NCBI GenBank assembly: GCA_001692895.1
Contig: KV748179.1
Coordinates: forward strand, 1,178,001 to 1,242,000
DNA length: 64,000 bases
Direction: 5' to 3'
DNA from: Cenococcum geophilum 1.58
Taxonomy: Eukaryota; Ascomycota; Dothideomycetes; Gloniales; Gloniaceae
Shown piece after piece: positions 1 to 12,329 of the stretch. Every line of letters starts with the position of its first letter. Position 1 is the stretch's first letter. The notes under the pieces were generated by a model that worked only from the letters and a program-made list of their open reading frames with translations, made no database searches and had not been told where the DNA came from. Both the position numbers and the translations under genes were made by a program.

Positions 1-465
1 CTATAAATACTCCCTCCTTTATACCTTCCTCTCTTCTTTTCTTCTTCCTTATAAGAGCTAGAGGTGCTCCAATACTCCTTAGTCCCCACTAAGGGATCTA
101 TTAGTTGACGTGGCGATATAGATAGCATCGGACGAGGAGACGGGCAAGAGAGAAGACAGAAAGGACGGAGGAGCCTTTAGTAGGTATCAGTCGAGCAACA
201 TCAATAGCTATATTATAGCTGCCTAATCTCCTATGCTTACAGGCCTCCTCCCATCTATAAATACTCCCTCCTTTACACTTTCCTCTCTTCTTTTCTTCTT
301 CCTTATAAGAGCTAGAGGTGCTCCAATACTCCTCAGTCCCCACTAAGGGATCTATTAGTTAACGTGGCGATATAGATAGTATTAGACGAGGAGACGGGCA
401 AGAGAGAAGATAGAAAGGACGGAGGAACCTCCGGTAGGTATTAGTTAAGCAACGTTAACAGCTGG
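1..465. repeat. Two-copy direct repeat, about 208 bp each
   Basis: The sequence beginning CTATAAATACTCCCTCC at position 1 recurs at 255, and the copies stay alignable through the block around 150-207 and 404-461 (GAAAGGACGGAGGA followed by a GGTATTAGTT-like stretch). The offset is 254 bp with a non-repeated spacer of about 45 bp. Differences between the copies are transitions, as RIP would leave. No protein is supported; short reading frames here simply read through the repeat. Confidence 0.8.
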
Positions 466-1924
466 TTTTTATCACCTGAAAATTGCGTCACGTAATAACA
501 TTTAGGAACGCAAATATATACCCTGTCCCATACTTACACCACTACTAAATATTCTAGATTTTGCACTTAGAGCTGCTTATAATAGGCATTCCTAAGAGAT
601 CTGCCGGTTTAAAGCTCTATAATTAAACGTTATTAACGTTTTATATAGGGGTCGTCGATTAAGCTCCTAGGACACAATTTTTAAAGTTTAACACCACACT
701 AATATTACGACCTTCTTATAGTGGCCGAGCCACCCCTAATCTCCTCCCCTCCCTCTCCTCCCTCCCATTACTTAGCGCTAAGCTATTATATTGTCGCTAA
801 GCCATTATGTCGTTATATGTCCGAACTGGGTGGGCAATGACGTGGTTAATAGTTATTAGGTATTAAAAATATTTAGTATATAAAGCTTTAAATTAGAATT
901 ATAATCTACTATATTATATCCTACGTAGAGGGCTCTATATTAAAGCTCTGCAGTCCAAATATATACTATATTCGTAACCAATATATTCTTTAGGCCCGGC
1001 TTAAGTAGGGCGCCTCAGTTACTGTAGTAGATCCTTACCTAGCAGTAACTAAGGCGCCTTAATCTTACTACTACTTCTAAATTAAGCAAAAGCTCTATAT
1101 AGGGGGGTCCCAGGGGGTCTCCCCCTAGAAAACCTTATCTCTATATATATTAATTAAAGTTTATATAATAAAGCTCTAAATTAAAGCTTTGGGTTAACTA
1201 ATTAGCTTATTACACTTGGGTTAAAATTTGCGTTAGGGAACTAACGTTCCGCATATTACAATTTTAAGGCCTTAGAAAGGGGAATTGAATATTATTTAGA
1301 AATAACCACCATTATATATCTTTAGTATCTGTCCTCTAATTATTCCCTTGCCTTTTCTAACACTCCCAAAATACCTCCATCTGCAGAAAGACTATAAGTT
1401 AGTTTACTATTTTGATATATTAGACCTTAGAATTAGGAAGTACATCAGCAAGTTTAAAGGCTTCTTCTAAGTTACTTTCCTAAGCCGCTCGGTCCCCGAA
1501 GAACATTAACTAACTTACCTCCTTCTTATACGCTCTCTAATCTTTCGTGTTATAGTAATAATCTATCATCTTCGCATTTTTAACTGTACCCTAGTTTAGC
1601 AATACGCAGATATATATTAATGTTTCCTACCTAAACAACTAGGGCTGAAAATTCTCTTATCCCTATTGCAGTCCATTAGTTTTCCAACCTTTGCAAATTA
1701 CGTATACTGCTAATCACATTTACTACTTATCTGGCTTATCATCTTTATTAACTGCTTGGGTAACACTTAATTTTTTCTTGTCATTTAATATATTTATTTG
1801 TAATTTCCAGTGTTGTTAGGCGGGTTCTTAAAAAGCGCTTAGTTATAAGAATCTGCCCTTAGCTAAAGCTCAGGAGCTATTACAGTGCATTTTAATGCTG
1901 TAAATAGCAATGATAAGTAAGCGG
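466..1924. other. AT-rich stretch without a recognisable gene
   Basis: No frame reads convincingly here. A pyrimidine-rich run (CTCCTCCCCTCCCTCTCC) lies near 742-770 and a GGGGGGTCCCAGGGGG-type G-rich block near 1104-1125. The stretch just before 1925 would have been the promoter of the BPL1 relic, but no clear TATA element is visible. Confidence 0.5.
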
Positions 1925-4241
1925 ATAAATGTGCTTATATATTTAGGTAAAATCAGTTCCCAAATTATTTGGAATTTATATTAATAGGTGTATTAAGGCA
2001 ACGGAAGCACTTTAGAATCAGTCCGCTACTACCTATATACCTTACGCCGCCTACTCTCTCCTAACTATGCTATTATTCCTATTATAGGAGATACGATTAT
2101 TAAGGAACCTTGGTCTGCAACTTATGCTCTCTTAATATTCCCTAAAGGTGCAGATCTAGGCTACTGTTGGACCCTTAATGGAGAAGGCAATCGGCGGATT
2201 ACTTAGTATATTAATCGTGGGGGTTACTACCTTAGGTTCTGTGTAGGTGGCTACTATAGCTTAGCGCGGTGCGAATTTAAAGTTAACAATAAGGAGATGG
2301 TAGTGGTAGGAGACCGTAAGCTTGCCTTCTTCTTAGGTATTTACCGTGGACTAGCATTTCCTAGGTTTGTTTACTATAGCGAAGTAGGCGCCTATAATAT
2401 AGAGCTATAGGTTAACTATATAATATTTTATAGTATAAAAATAAGTCTTCTAGATAATTTCCGATCTTATTATAACGGCGGTAGGGTCTTTATTAATGCT
2501 AAGAAATTAAAAAGTTAAGGGGTTAAAATTTTGGCGAGCTATACTAAAGAGCTTAAGGTGGATTCTAAAGAGGGAGCCGCAGCGGTCATTTACCGCAAAG
2601 TTGGTAAAGGAGGTATTATCCTAATAGGCCCTTATTCTAAGTAATTTGATCTCCGCTCCTAGCTAATTACTTAACTAATTCTAACTAGATTCGCAGCTGT
2701 AAACCTTAGTAAAGCTAATAATCCTCCCTCTTATAGCTCTGTAATTAATGTAATAGCATACTTAAATATAGCACGTGTTTTATTCCTAAAAGCTTATCTA
2801 TAGAAGCTTAGCTTATAGGTTAATAAAAAATAACAAGCGGTACTATCCCTCTCCCGCCTCTATCTCTTAGCTTATTAAGCGTTAGATATTTTAGAGCTTA
2901 TCTTATCCTAGTAAGAAATCATTACTCTAATTAATAGCAAGGAGCATATTAAAGCGGAAAACGATACGTTTTATCTTAAAAAGCCTAATATATAGCTAAT
3001 AGACAAACTTACTAAAGCGGTAATTGTAGTTCTGCCCGCAGTTTCTACGGGGGAGAAGAAGGAGGTAGAGAAGACGGATAAGGAAGATGATACTATAACT
3101 GGTAATAAGATTATCAACTATAACAGAGTAATTAAGAAAGTAATTGTGCATAAGAGAGAGCTCCTATTAAGTTAAGAGATACCCTACTTTAACCACCACG
3201 GCTACTACATAAATCTTACTTACTACTACTCTAAATATGCTAATTCGGAACCTAAATTTAGCAAACACCTCTTATATAGCGAGGTAGTCACTAGCACTAA
3301 CACGCTACTAGAAAAGTATGTTTATATAGCATCCTAAGGCCTTTATCTCCTCTAGCACCCGCTAACCTCCCCTAGAAACCCTAAACTCCTTAGGTACCTT
3401 CCTCCTAGCTTTACCGCAACAGTAACGACCTAGATCGCTAGCCGCGGCCGCGGCTCTAACGTCTAGGTCGCACCGCCCGGCGCACTTATGTTTAGCACCG
3501 TGCTGCGGCACCTAATTATACTTACGCAATCCGCTCCAGTTATTTTCATCTAGTACCTCGCCATATTGGCCATTATACGCGGCATCCGCTCCTATGCGCT
3601 AGGCTATAACGTACTGCCTATAAAGCTAAAGTGGCCGAATGACGTCTACGCGCTAGATCCTACGTTATTAGGAAACGGTAAGAACAAGGCCGATTTCGTT
3701 AAGATCGGCGGGATTCTAGTAAACTTGTCCTACGCCGGCTCGGATTATATACTAGTAACGGGCATTAGGATTAATGTTGTAAACGCGGCGCCGACGATAA
3801 GCCTAAATGCTTTAGCTGCGAAGGCCGGGTTAAAGGCGTTTTAGATAGAGAGGCTGCTGGCGGGGATTTTAGTAAGTTTTAAAGAGGTTTATAGGCGTTT
3901 TTACTTAAAGGGGTAGGATAGGGAGTTAGAGGGGGAGTATTACGACAACTAGTTGCATACGTAAGTGGATTCCTTTTATATTACCGCACTATTAGTATAA
4001 CCGTTATTAGTTTATAAATAAATCTAGCAGCTAATATATTATATTGCATAGGGATTAAATCGTTACGCTTAAAGTCAAGGGTGGTATCCGTGTAAGAATT
4101 AAGGGCATTACTTATAACTGGGGTCTTTTACTTATAGAAGAGCTAGGCTAGGATAATTAATCCACGGGTAAGATATGGCAGCTATAAAGCGACAGTAATA
4201 GTTTTAATTTCTTTAAAGGTTTAGTAAAGCAAAAAGTTTAA
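1925..4241 (+). pseudogene. BPL1: RIP-inactivated biotin-protein ligase (holocarboxylase synthetase)
   Basis: Family role: this enzyme activates biotin with ATP and attaches it to a lysine of carboxylases such as acetyl-CoA carboxylase and pyruvate carboxylase. The relic is near full length. The N-terminal amidotransferase-like domain is at about 1988-2650 (GDTIIKEPWSA, LGYC, LNGEGNRR, RSYYNGG). The catalytic core is at about 3190-3850 (NHHGYY, EVVTSTNTLLEK, SRGRGSNV*VAPPGALMF, LPIKLKWPNDVYALDP, KIGGILVNLSYAGSDY). The C-terminal domain runs to 4241 (IKGITYNWGLLLIEELG, SDSNSFNFFKGLV). The start codon appears as ATA at 1925, a G-to-A change from ATG, followed by NVLIYLG. In-frame stops replace family Trp and Gln, for instance in SNV*VAPP. 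Likely introns are at about 1947-1993 and at about 3961-4058 (5' GTAAGTG). The exact start and intron ends are inferred; the family call is strong. Confidence 0.9.
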
Positions 4242-4613
4242 TATCTAACTTCTATAATTATATATTATAAGGAAAAGCGGAAAGAAATAGGTTATAACTT
4301 TAGATATTAATGGTAAGGCTGTATAACAAGGTAGCGAAAGGGTATGTAAAAACGGATTAGATACATAAATTGATTATTAAGGATTAGGAGTAAAGGTATA
4401 GTATAACCTTTCTCTCTAGCTTTTACTTTTTTGGGCCTATAACTAAACCCAGTCTAACTAGCCTTATTAATTTCGCACCCAAGCCAGTCCTTACTTTACC
4501 TATATAATAACCCGTACCGACTATAATGCCGGTTTCTTTAGTAATAACTATTAGAGTTAGTGTTAAGAAAACCGCTATATCTTACGAATAATATGCTAAT
4601 AAAGCTACTATTA
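4242..4613. other. Intergenic stretch between convergent BPL1 and KES1 relics
   Basis: About 370 bases between two relic 3' ends. No reading frame or repeat was recognised; it probably held the two terminators. The tail-to-tail arrangement suggests the two genes were copied together. Confidence 0.5.
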
Positions 4614-5966
4614 TTAGAATAGTGGTTGCGAATTTCTTGCCTTCTTCGGATTAAATATCCAAATTCCATTTATTAAAGTATCGTTAATACACTCACTAAT
4701 CGTCTTTAAAAGTGCATTGAAAACCAGATGTGTTTCTGCATAAGTAAAAAAGCGGCGTTCCCACTCGCGACCCTTGTCTTTTTCCTTCTTCCTTATATCG
4801 CGTTGCTGGTTCTTAATAATAGACTTTTTATATAATATTATGTCCATATCTCCCTTTAAGATAGCTTACGCGACTTTTTGCCACATGCGGCGTAACTCCA
4901 TTTTATCTTGCTGTTTAACTAATGCCACGGTAAGTTAGGTAGTTTTTATGACATTTAGGTTAAAGCTATCAACGACTTTTTTAGTTTTAGCATTATAGAT
5001 TACAAAGGAGCCAGTTTATTGGCCGCTAATTATATAAATCGGCTCCTTTTCTCTGCCTTTAGGATATAGAGATACAGTAAAGCTATTCTTCTTCCTAGAG
5101 AGCTAGCCCTTGCTAGAATAATTAATTTTAGTAGTATAGCCAGACAAGGATTAAATATAGCTTAATTTGTTTAACTTAATATAAGGTAAGCTAGTTATAA
5201 GGCCTTCTATATAGAGGGAGGGAAGGGTAATAAGGTAGTCTTCGCTAAACGCATTAATATAGAAAATGGTATAGCCAATTTGCTATATAGATAAATTTCA
5301 GAGCTGCTTAACGTAACATTTACGGAAGGAAAATACCTTAACATTAATCGTGTTAGAAAAAGAAGCTTTTTGCGCGTTATATCCTTGTAACCTAACACTA
5401 TATTTTTTATTCTAAATGCAATACCTAGTTACTAGCGGGTAGTGGCTACTAGAAATAAGTACGTGTCGCAAAATTTTAAATATTGGCATAGCCTACCTAA
5501 CTTACTCGCTAACTAGCTAAGTAGTACCCGCACTATCCTCCTATTATCTAAGAAATAACTCACCTAAGAATAGGTTAAGGGGTTTCTTCTTACTTCTAAG
5601 TTTCTTATTCTAACTGCTATATTATTGCTTTAGTGTGCTTAAGAACCACTTTAGTATAAGTATGGCACGCTTTGCGGGGTCTTGTTTACTTACTAAAGCT
5701 ATAAACACTAAGGGATATTCTGCCTAGTAAGAGGAGTATTTAATAAGGGAAGTAATAGAGAGGATAAAGGGTAGTATAGTCATAGATAAGAGATCGCCAT
5801 TAGACAAGGCAATAGACTAGATGGACGTAGTTAGCATAGCTTTTATAATAACTTAGATATTTATTACCTTAAGGAATGATATCTATAATCCTTTAGACTA
5901 GGGTAGGACTGCTAAGGTATAGTTTTTGGTAGTTATAGTGTTATAGCTCCTACTATTAGAAGCCAT
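4614..5966 (-). pseudogene. KES1: RIP-inactivated oxysterol-binding protein, Kes1/Osh4 type
   Basis: Family role: single-domain ORD proteins carry sterol and PI4P between membranes. The relic starts with ATG at 5966 and runs leftwards. Visible in order: PFILSITSLI (about 5780), DPAKRAILILKWFLSTLK (about 5680), KKPLNLFLGELF, then the signature region degraded as SHYPLVT where the family has the HHPP signature (about 5445), GYNAQKASFSNTINVK, EDYLITLPSLYIEGLIT, PYIKLN, SGYTTKINYSSKG, GREWERRFFTYAETH and finally NGIWIFNPKKA. The length is normal for the family. An intron remnant begins GTATTT after INVK (about 5345) and ends TAG before QIGYTIF (about 5285). A second remnant begins GTAAGTTAG in front of SHYP. 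Stops sit at Trp and Gln codons. Retained introns argue against a retrocopy. Confidence 0.88.
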
Positions 5967-6370
5967 AGCAAATAGAATATAGTAAGTTTATATGTCCGGG
6001 AGTGAGTAGTATAAGGTCAGGGAGAGACTAGCGGTGTTAGTAGAAAAAAAATGTTATGGAGTGTAAGCGTAATAGCGTATATATTATAGCTAAGGAGTAG
6101 CGACGCGACGTTATCTAAAAGTAATACATAGCTCCGTCCTAGCTCCATCAAGATCACTTTAGGTAAAGTAGGAGAGAAGTCCTAATATATTTAGGGCATT
6201 AGCTTATAAAAGTAGCTTAGGGGCTATAATTAGAGGCAACCTAGTTTAAATAACTAAATTTTATCCCTTTTAACGGTGAAGTTGTATAAGAGTTAGACCG
6301 TGCGTATAATTACAAAGCCTTAATCCTAATTCTATTGGCTAGCTTTATTAATAACCATAGGACACGGATA
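5967..6370. other. Upstream flank of the KES1 relic, no gene seen
   Basis: AT-rich sequence between the KES1 start and the Copia target site. It holds a run of eight A residues near 6043-6050 and no recognisable gene or repeat. It probably contains the decayed KES1 promoter. Confidence 0.4.
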
Positions 6371-6375
6371 CTTAA

Positions 6376-6611
6376 TTTCAGCTAGGTAGGTATTAAGACA
6401 AATAATATTAGCTGGCTAGTAGGTAGAGATATAGAATTAAATAAGTAATCTATTTTATTTAAAGGTGGCTCTAAGAGCCCTAATATATATGAGAAAATTG
6501 ACCCTCTATAGGGGTCCCTAGAGAGTAATAATATAGGTTAAAACTAGACTAATACCAATATCGAGCAGCACCCGTCGCACCTCTATAGTAGAGCTACGTC
6601 AGCGGCTAATA
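6376..6611 (-). repeat. 3' LTR of the Copia element
   Basis: 236 bp, matching 11788-12023 end to end with only C/T and G/A differences. It carries the internal motif GGTGGCTCTAAGAGCC, a small inverted repeat. Confidence 0.92.
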
Positions 6612-6639
6612 TACCCCCTTAGATCTGGCGCACCGCGTT

Positions 6640-9600
6640 AGAGCTAGATTACTAGATTAGGTAGTCGGGATAGACAAGCTAATAGTAAGCTCTGCCGAGC
6701 GTTAATTAACCAGATGTCTAATATCGCGGAGCCCTACCACATCGACAAATTTTTGATGATTTTGCTTTAATAGAGCCTTAGTTAGTCTATCTGCAGCTAT
6801 CTTGCTCGTTAGTACCCATTATACGATAAAGCTTCTATTTTAGACTTCTTGGCGAAGCTAGAATTAATAGATATCTACGTGTTAGAGTTTTATAGATACT
6901 ATAGGGGTCTCTTTTGTTACGATCCGTACTAACTACTAATTGTTATAATTGATAATAACGTCCTGTTCTAGATTAAATCTAATAGCTTTGAAAATCCAAA
7001 CTATATACTTAACTTCTCTACCAATATACAAGAGAGCTAGGAGTTCTACCTCTGTAGTAGACTTAGTAACTACCTTTTATTTAGTTGCCTGCTATACTAT
7101 AGGTCTATTAAATAAGCTTATTAAAAAACCCTATAAGCTCCGACGTATTAGAGTATTATTAGTAAAGCTGGTATTAGAAGCAGCTTTTAGAACCTAGTTT
7201 ATCTTATATAGCGTAATAGTAGAGAACTTAAGAGCGAGGTATCTGGTATTATAGAGATAGGTAAGCAATCTATTGATCTCCGCAAGATAAGCTGGTAACA
7301 GATTTTGTAAGAACTTAGCCAGCCTACTGACTAAAAAAGTAACGTCTGGTCGTATAGTAGATATAGGATATATTACAGAACCTATATGGCGTTAATATCC
7401 TTTTACCTAATTTGGCGTAGCTTCTCCCTTATATAGTGTTAATTCCTAGCCCGATAGTGGTGTAGCTAATGGCTTTAGATATTCTAGATAGTATATTAAG
7501 ACTAGCCTTTTAAGATACTAATCTAGACAGAGCCAGAGCTTTCCCTTTTGTCAATCTTATACGACATAAGTATTTAGGAATGACTTAAATTAAGGTATTT
7601 AGCGTATCTCGAATCAATCTTATAGCTGCTTTAGGATGTCCTCTATCTACTAACAACAGCTTAGGTGTCCTACAATTAGGATATTATCGATGTAAAAGAA
7701 CACAAAGATAGGTTTAGTAGGGTGTACGTAGAGACACGGCTTATTTAGTACAGCTTTTAAACCTATACTTTGCAGAGCAGCAGACATTTCTAAGAACTAT
7801 AATTTAGGAGATTTCCGTAGTCCGTATATTGCCTTTCTTAGACCGAGAGAGAATCTAGGTGGTAGGTCTATACCCTTAGGGGGAATAAGGTAGACCTCAT
7901 CGTCAACTAAGGCGTTAATAAAGGCGTTCACGGCGTCAATCTATATAACGTCTAGGTCGAAGCCAGCGATAAGAGCGCAAAGTAGACGGAAGGTTCGATA
8001 GGCTACCGTTATAGCTTTGACCTCCTCTTATAAGACTGCTTAAAGGTCTCCGCAGACAACTAGACGAGCTTTAAATCTCATAATAAAGCCGTCCGAATCT
8101 TCCTTATACGTAAAGACCCACATAGTAGGAAGTCGATGGACCTTTTTAATTAGTTGTACCTTGTCCCAGGTCTGCTTTCCTATTAAGGCCTTTATCTTAA
8201 CATAAGCAGCTGCTTTAAACTCTATAGCGTACTTATAATTAAGCATCTCTTTCTATAACTTTAGTGGTGGTGGAAAGTTGTCTTAATAACTGTACGTCTT
8301 TATAGCAGTAGTATAGAAAGCGTGAGCCAATGGTGTCGTATCTGGATTAATAATATCATTACCGTTATTAATTTGAACCGTAAAGGCTCGTTATCGTAAA
8401 TCCTAATTTGGCATATCTTTCTTCTTTACCGTAGGCCGCTTTTTACGGCTAGAACGTCTCTTACCCCCTAATGATAAGCCTATTATCGTCTAAGGTTTAG
8501 AATAAGGTATAGGATCTACAAACGGTGGTTTAGTGACTTTAGGAGATAACTAAGTAGTAGATAATGTCTATTAAGGCGCCGAAGACGCAGATAGTCTAGA
8601 TGGTTCTAAAGTTAGCTCCGGGGTAGGTAGCTAATAAAGTTCTTCTGTTAAGATCTGAATGCTTTTTAATATAGGAGTAACGTCGATATTTACTAAATGC
8701 GGCAGTCTTATATCTAGTTCGTTATTAAAGTTCTCTATCTAGTCCTTGCTGCCATCTTAAAGATTATCCAGTAAGTCCTAGACTTGCTAAAAACGGTCCT
8801 TTTAAGCCTACAAGATAATAAGGTGTTCTGGTTTTTCTAAAGACTAATATCTCTTTAACTTATTAATTTATATATCACGAGATCGGATAATACGGTTAGT
8901 AGTTAGTATCTATATCCTATAGATATTTAACGCTTCTATACCAACAAGATAACCTATTTAGGCTTATGGCTTAAACTTTGCCTTCCTAGGAATGCCGTGT
9001 TTAATAAGCACGTAGGTTAAAGATCCGGCTATACAAAGTCCTGCTAGCTATGGCTTCCGTTTATATAGTATCTTAAATAGGGTCTTTTAGTCGATAGACT
9101 TAATAGGAGTTTAATTAAGTAGGAACACTATAAGGAGCATAAACTCGGGCTATAGATTTACGGGTAACTTTACTTTAATAACCGCAGTCCTTACTCGTTT
9201 GGAAATAGCTCTCCCTAACCTCTCTACAGGTCTATTTTAAGCTAGGGTATATAGCGTCGATTGCTCAATAACACCTCCGTTAAGCTAGATGAGGTTCTTT
9301 ACCCTAGCGCCTATACCTTACTCCTTATCCATATGCTAAATGCAGATACCTTGAGTATTAAATTTCTTCGCAAATGCTATTATCGATTTAAAGAGTGGAA
9401 GCAGTGTCTCTTGCTCGTGGTTCTTAATAGGAAAAGCATAATAGTACTTTGTATAGTTATACCAATTACAGTTTTTCTTACCATTTTCTCATTCCCTAGT
9501 AGTTGTAGTATCTTAGTATTTTTACTAGGAAACTATAAACTCCTAATTTAGGGGTTTATAAACTACTAGGATATAGCTACTAGTACATATTAAGCTGCCC

Positions 9601-11640
9601 CAAAAAGGATTTATGTATATAGAACTATAGCGCCATAGCCCAGAGGCTGCATGCGCAGTATTGTACGTAGTATAATACAATGGATAAAAAAAAAAAAAAA
9701 AAAAAAATAGTTATACCAAAAGTAAGCTATATACGTATCTCTATTAAACCCGTCTTCCTCTATAATAACATTAAAGTAAACACGTTTAAAAGGGTAGGTT
9801 CCCTTTATAGATATTCTATGAGATGTCTGCTATATTATCTTTCCGAAAACATATAGTTTATAAAGTAGTATACCGTACGGAGTCCTTCCTCTGTCCGTCT
9901 TAACCACTTTAACCCCGTCTACCGTAGTCGGCAGATAATCCACTAACTCTATATCGCAGTGTAGTAAGCGCTAATACTATACTCTGTTATATGCTAAGGT
10001 CTTAAAGAACCTAGTAGAGGTAGCGTAGGCTATAGGAGTAGGTGGTAAGCAGGTAATAGCATTAATAAGGTAGAGACCTCTATATTCCGTAAGGTTGGCA
10101 AATAGGCTTCCGTTATCCTTATAGCGTAGGTGGTTCGTAAATTGGTCTATAATTACTCCAACCCTACGGAGCTTCGCTGCGGATATTAGATTGGTATAAA
10201 AATATAGAGTATACGCTACGTTCCTTAATATTAGATACTAAGTTAGACGTTATTCGCCCACCTTAATGGCTAAGCTGATATTACTATATCCATAGATTTC
10301 TGCTCCGGAATCTCCAGCTGTTGCTATAGATATATATGGCTTAAGGTTACGGAAGTATCTAATATCGTTACAGAAGTGTGTGTCTGCCATAGTGTTATAC
10401 CCCTAGGCGTTAATCAAAGACAGATCCGGATGTTCCTGCGATAATAACAATAAGTAGGATGTTGTTATAGCAGCCGCTGTAGCTCGGGGCCTATCTAGAT
10501 CCTTAATCTTTTTAGCAGAAGCTAATGGAGACGTCCTTAACCTAGGGCCTTCCCTCTTAATCTACTTAACCCTTTTGTTATAATACTGCTTGTTTGTTAG
10601 GACCTTAAGCCATTCCTAACACCTCTATAAACACTTGTTATTTGGTATAAAGTTCGGACCTTAAAGAGACTAAAATAGCTGCTTGCAATTCTTTAACTTA
10701 TAGGGTAAACTATAAGCAAAGCACTTTACCTTAGTTGATTAAGAAGGTACTAGGGTGGTAAACGTCGTAGGATCTGCAGCTAGCTGCCCTAAAAGTATAG
10801 CATAGGCGTTACGTCCCGTATTCGGATGCTTGTAGAGGAGTTTAAATTCCTCAATTATCGTCGCTATTTTAAGCTTCTTTGACCTCTTCGCTACCTTTTG
10901 GATAAAGGTATAGTATAGAGCCGGATAGATCTCCTTATAGTCCTGGACAAAGGCTCGTATAACGCTGCTTTCTATTACCTCTATTAACCCTTCCTCTAGC
11001 TCTTCGCCGTTCTATATAATGGTAATATAAAGCTAAAGCCATAATTCTAGAGTCTGGCGTTTAGGCCCTTGTTTCCGTTTCTTAAGATTGTCTAATACCA
11101 TTTGCTGTAACGTAGCTTAAGATAGCTTTACTACCTTTTTTAGCTGTCTTAGAACCGAATATAGTGTAGTGAGATTCTTAAGATACCCCAAGAAGTTAGT
11201 GCCTATGGTGGTATGCAAAAGTACTATAAACGTATAGAGCTTCTCTTCCCGCTTTAGGTAATCCTATTATTAGAGCTTATAGAGCTTAAAGAGTATTCTC
11301 TATGTCTCTAGAGATTGCTAAGGTTGTTGTCCTTAACTTAATAACCTAGGTGTAGCTGTTCTAGTAGACGCTAAAGTTGCTGCTAGTGCTATAGGGGCTG
11401 CTACTAGTGCTATAGGAGCTGCTGCTGGTGTTATAGGAGCTGCTGCTGGTGCTATAGGAGCTGTTACTATTGAAGGTATGGCTAGCTTATTGTTTTCTTT
11501 AATTTTATTCTCCGTCTTATCTAGGTTGATATAGTCCCAGATCTTCGCAAAACTTGCTTCTTAGCGGATAAATTGAAACTATATAGGCTAGTCTTTCTAG
11601 GTTAGCAAAAGAGGGTTTATAGAGTCCTTAGTTGCCATAT
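6640..11640 (-). pseudogene. Degraded Copia gag-pol polyprotein
   Basis: The clearest domain is the reverse transcriptase at about 8246-7660 on the - strand: KQTWDKVQLIKK, LPTMWVFTYKEDSDGF, FKARLVVCGDL, then DAVNAFINALVDDEVYLIPP, PPRFSLGLRKAIYGLRKSP, and the active-site box as FFYIDNILI. The family motif is YVDD, so Asn replaces the second Asp, a G-to-A change. Integrase and RNase H should lie on either side, but I could not assign them firmly. Around 11350-11470 is a tandem GCTGCTRSTGSTATAGGAGC-like repeat, an Ala/Pro-type low-complexity piece in the gag region. Many stops and shifts; not functional. Confidence 0.8.
9453..9719 (+). mobile_element. Poly(A)-tailed retroposon nested in the Copia element
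   Basis: A 241-bp insertion (9466-9706) ends in a 22-A tract (9686-9707). It is bounded by the 13-bp direct repeat ATAGTTATACCAA at 9453-9465 and 9707-9719. Poly(A) plus a long target duplication is the hallmark of LINE-type target-primed reverse transcription. It is inserted opposite to the host Copia element. The body has no reading frame. I see no tRNA or 5S-like promoter head, so a 5'-truncated LINE 3' end or an unclassified SINE are both possible. Confidence 0.85.
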
Positions 11641-11787
11641 TAGCTTTTATTTTAAGGTTGCGTAAAGAGATACGCTTACGCGTAAAGCACGCGATATTTT
11701 GTAACGAACTATGCTCAAAAAGGCTTAGTAGTAGTCGTTTAGCCACTAAGATCTCCCTAGTGCTTAGAAGGTTACCAGGCTTATAAC

Positions 11788-12023
11788 TTTCAGCCAGGCA
11801 GGTATTAAGATAAATAATGTTAGCTGGCTGGTAGGTAGAGACACAAAATTGAATAAGTGATCTATTTTATTTAAAGGTGGCTCTAAGAGCCCTAATATAT
11901 ATAAGAGAATTGACCCCCTATAAGGGTCCCTAGAGAGTGATAATACAGGTTAAAACTAGACTAATACCGATGTCAAGCAGCACCCGTCGCACCTCTGTAG
12001 TAGAGCTACGTTAGCGGCCAATA
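11788..12023 (-). repeat. 5' LTR of the Copia element
   Basis: The 236-bp partner of the LTR at 6376-6611. Because coding is on the - strand, this copy carries the transcription start. The stretch immediately left of it (about 11760-11787) should hold the primer-binding site, but no tRNA match was obvious. Confidence 0.92.
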
Positions 12024-12329
12024 CTTAATTTCTCTTCACTTGCGACTCTATAAGTAAAAGATAGTCTATAAGGATTTACAATCTACAAGGCCGCCGATTA
12101 TACTCCACACTCTATGATTTTCCTATCGTAGAACATTATATAAGCCAATTATTGCTACGTAATAGGGCTACTTTTACTAGAGCTGCTTAAAACCTAGTTA
12201 TTATCTCTTAAACAGATCCTTCTAGCATAGTGTAGATGAAATGTTACTAAATTAAGAGCACTTAGAGCTAAACCTTCTGCTTAAAATAAATAGTCCCAGC
12301 TCAAATCTATATACCCTAGGTCAATTTTA

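Larger units (their letters stand above)
6371..12028 (-). mobile_element. Complete Ty1/Copia LTR retrotransposon with CTTAA target duplication
   Basis: Two 236-bp LTRs (6376-6611 and 11788-12023) bound a 5.65-kb element. The 5-bp direct duplication CTTAA lies at 6371-6375 and 12024-12028. Coding is on the - strand, so the right LTR is the 5' one. In that orientation the LTR starts TATTGGCCGCTAACG (ancestrally probably TGTTGG). A purine tract, AAGGGGGTA, abuts the 3' LTR at 6612-6620. The LTRs differ only by transitions, consistent with RIP. The interior holds a degraded polyprotein and a nested retroposon at 9466-9706. Element limits are directly supported by LTRs plus target duplication. Confidence 0.93.

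Noticed and set aside
6949..7197. An 82-codon + strand frame
   Set aside because: It is antisense to the Copia polyprotein and a shadow of it.
9261..9551. A 96-codon + strand frame
   Set aside because: It spans the junction between antisense Copia sequence and the nested retroposon; chance.
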